Assembly: GCA_013695295.1 (NCBI GenBank)
Contig: JACDAS010000153.1
Coordinates: forward strand, 1-7,418
Length of the DNA stretch: 7,418 nt
Origin: Actinomycetota bacterium
Lineage (GTDB): Bacteria; Actinomycetota; Thermoleophilia; Gaiellales; Gaiellaceae
Reading direction: 5' to 3'
The notes beneath the pieces are model-generated. The model searched no databases. It was given only the letters and a program-made list of their open reading frames with translations, and was not told where the DNA came from. Of this stretch, positions 5,870 to 7,418 are shown piece after piece (the stretch's first letter is position 1; each line of letters begins with the position of its first letter). The position numbers and the translations under genes were made by a program.

Positions 5870-7162
5870 CTAGCGCACGGTGATGATCTGCGTCATCTGC
5901 GTCGGGTGCAGAGAGCAGAAGAGGCGGTACGTGCCGGCCTTCGTGAACCGGAACCGGAACGAGCCCTGCGCCAGCGACTCGGAGGCGAACCCGACCGGGC
6001 CGCTCGCGAGCGTGACGTCGTGCCGAGAAGGACCGGCGAACTGCCAACGGAACGTGCTTCCGCGCTTCAGCGACACGCGGTCGGCCCCGTACTGGAAGTC
6101 GGAGACGAAGGTGCTGAGGACGAGCCGCGCCGGGCCGCGAGGCTGCTTCAGGAGCGGCAGGACGACGCGCGGCGGCGCCGAGGGGCTGCTCAGGGGATCC
6201 GCGGGTAGTGTCGGCACGCGCTCGCAGGCGGTGACGGGCCCCGGCGCGAGGTAGAGCAGCATGATCCCCATCACTCGCGTGTGGGGCAGGCTGTTGTCGT
6301 AGGTCGCGCGGAGCCGGACTCGGTCGCCGGCGAAGATCGGGATCCCCGGTGCGGCCGAGAACGTCGTCATGTGCTTCGGCCCGGGCTCGTGCATGACCGG
6401 CCGGACGAGGGGCAGGCCCCAGGTGGGCTCCGACGTGAAGAGGGGGACCCCGCAGGTCCCGCTCGAGAGCTCCAGCTTCAGGCCGCCGCCGTGGAGGTGA
6501 GCGCCGCCGGCGACGAACCTGCCGCTCTCGGGCATGACGAGCTCCGAGCTGCGGGCGAAGGTCGAGAACTGCTTGCCCGTCCCGGGCACGCTGAAGATCG
6601 GGTCGGCGCTGCAGTTTCGGACGTCGAACCAGTACGGCCTCACCGAGACGAGCGTCTCGTCGGTGACGTAGCGAACCGTGTACTGCACCGACACGGTCTC
6701 GGCCAGCTTGCGGTGGTTCATCAGCATGAACACCATCGCCCAGCGGTCGGTGCCCTTGTTGGGGTAGCCGTAGCCGGCCGGCAGCACGACCTCGGTTCGC
6801 TCCTCACCCTCGGCGAAGAAGCGCTCGGCGCCGAGCCCGAGCTGCCGCCCGTCGTAGCCGCGTACCTGCGAGCACGTCGCGTCGGGGTAGCCCAGCTTGG
6901 CGAAGACGACGTGGTGGAGCATCACGTTCGTGATCGGCTCCGGCGCACCGCTGCGGTCGACGACGTCGGCGCTGACGCCGACCACGTAGCCATCGACCCC
7001 GGGCGAGGGGATCAGCATCGCCGTCTGGTGCACCCCGTAGGGCGCCACCGTCACGCTCGCCGAGCGAAAGGTCAGCGTTTGCTCGCCGGCCCGGGCGACG
7101 CCGGCCAGGGCGAGGGCCGTCCCGAGGGCGGCGACGACGGCTCCCAGCCGGAGTGCGCTCAC
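5870..7162 (-). CDS. secreted PHM-like type II copper protein with cupredoxin domain
   Basis: Exported protein of 430 residues. Signal peptide MSALRLGAVVAALGTALALA, with cleavage likely after ARA (25). Residues about 27-310 carry the copper ligands expected for the peptidylglycine hydroxylating (PHM)/dopamine beta-monooxygenase fold: HH at 83-84, H150, HLH at 222-224, and M298. Spacings of 66-67, 72 and 74 residues are close to those of PHM (107/108, 172, 242/244, 314). After a proline-rich linker (about 318-335), residues about 345-430 are a plastocyanin-like domain with type 1 copper ligands H381, C416, H419 and M423 (CSLHPTQM). The family uses O2 and an electron donor to hydroxylate C-H bonds; here the cupredoxin could deliver electrons in cis. 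The substrate is unknown. The GTG at 7162 is preceded by TACCTT (7174-7169) at 6 nt, suggesting leaderless translation. Oxidase, copper-storage or nitrite-reductase-like roles are less likely alternatives. Confidence 0.78.
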   Translation of the reverse strand: MSALRLGAVVAALGTALALAGVARAGEQTLTFRSASVTVAPYGVHQTAMLIPSPGVDGYVVGVSADVVDRSGAPEPITNVMLHHVVFAKLGYPDATCSQVRGYDGRQLGLGAERFFAEGEERTEVVLPAGYGYPNKGTDRWAMVFMLMNHRKLAETVSVQYTVRYVTDETLVSVRPYWFDVRNCSADPIFSVPGTGKQFSTFARSSELVMPESGRFVAGGAHLHGGGLKLELSSGTCGVPLFTSEPTWGLPLVRPVMHEPGPKHMTTFSAAPGIPIFAGDRVRLRATYDNSLPHTRVMGIMLLYLAPGPVTACERVPTLPADPLSSPSAPPRVVLPLLKQPRGPARLVLSTFVSDFQYGADRVSLKRGSTFRWQFAGPSRHDVTLASGPVGFASESLAQGSFRFRFTKAGTYRLFCSLHPTQMTQIITVR

Positions 7163-7224
7163 CCGTCGAAGGTACCACGGCGAGCTCCCGGGTTCCTCGC
7201 TGCGCTGTCACTAGAATGGGTGGT
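7163..7224. promoter_or_regulatory. divergent leaderless-type promoter region
   Basis: This 62-nt gap separates two divergent genes. TAGAAT (7212-7217) ends 7 nt before the rightward GTG at 7225. TACCTT on the minus strand (7174-7169) ends 6 nt before the leftward GTG at 7162. Neither has a good TTGACA-like -35. Neither start has a Shine-Dalgarno, so both messages are probably leaderless. No operator-like palindrome was seen. Confidence 0.45.
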
Positions 7225-7418
7225 GTGAGCTGGCTGATGGGCGCCCTGCTCGGACTCGCGGTCGCCGCGGTGATCGGAGCGGAGTGGCCGAGACTGGCGT
7301 CGCGGCTCGGGCTCGACCGTGGCTCGCGCCGCACGCGCCCGCGGCGGCAACCCGTGACCCGTCCGCGGCTGCGCTCCCGCCGCCGACCCGACCTTCGCGT
7401 CGTCCGCTCGGAGCCCAC
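7225..7418 (+). CDS. small membrane protein, partial (runs off the window)
   Basis: An open frame of 64 codons continuing beyond the right edge. The GTG at 7225 follows a TAGAAT hexamer by 7 nt; an ATG at 7237 is an alternative start. Residues 3-20 (WLMGALLGLAVAAVIGAE) form one membrane helix or uncleaved signal anchor, followed by a strongly basic Arg/Pro-rich tail (RGSRRTRPRRQP and on). The positive-inside rule would place the tail in the cytoplasm. No family is recognised. Third codon positions are mostly G or C, supporting coding. It is divergent from the copper protein gene. Confidence 0.55.
   Translation, partial: MSWLMGALLGLAVAAVIGAEWPRLASRLGLDRGSRRTRPRRQPVTRPRLRSRRRPDLRVVRSEP

Noticed and set aside
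6281..7228. Plus-strand open frame (315 codons) opposite the copper protein
   Set aside because: Antisense shadow; the minus strand has a signal peptide and a full set of copper ligands.

Overview
The window is high-GC DNA (about 70% by eye) with strong G/C preference at third codon positions. TTG and GTG starts, TAnnnT hexamers 6-8 nt before start codons (leaderless-type promoters), a Gram-positive LexA box and a fused exonuclease/GIY-YIG nuclease all point to an actinomycete. The style of the secreted proteins recalls Thermoleophilia-like soil lineages, but that finer placement is an impression only.

Layout, left to right. (1) 1-308: a leader with a strong Shine-Dalgarno and an in-frame upstream ATG at 96, then a secreted beta-sandwich plus fibronectin-III-like protein (309-1316, +) closed by a stem-loop. 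(2) 1347-1658: a short leftward gene (1347-1583, -) whose 3' end runs into a fragment resembling the 3' half of a tRNA. It is divergent from a TetR-family regulator (1658-2275, +). The two genes share interleaved promoters carrying two matching operator-like sites. (3) 2351-4058: a consensus SOS/LexA box directly upstream of a rightward gene for a DEDDh exonuclease fused to a UvrC-type GIY-YIG nuclease. (4) 4064-4232: a short inverted-repeat element, probably a non-autonomous IS relative, flanked by TTA repeats and sitting in what would otherwise be a 5-bp gap between two convergent genes. (5) 4230-7162: two leftward genes for exported proteins, a clan GH-A-like glycoside hydrolase and, upstream of it, a PHM-like type II copper protein with a C-terminal cupredoxin domain. 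(6) 7225-end: the start of a small rightward membrane protein, divergent from the copper protein.

Three functional themes stand out. The TetR gene probably controls itself and its truncated-looking divergent neighbour. The exonuclease-nuclease gene looks like a DNA-damage-inducible repair gene, comparable in logic to SOS-regulated Cho of E. coli. The copper protein and the glycoside hydrolase are both exported and share orientation, so they may be co-transcribed, but no shared substrate can be read from the sequence. The parts most likely to be new are the LexA-controlled exonuclease/GIY-YIG gene, the compact TetR divergent switch next to tRNA debris, the miniature element at a stop codon, and the monooxygenase-cupredoxin fusion.
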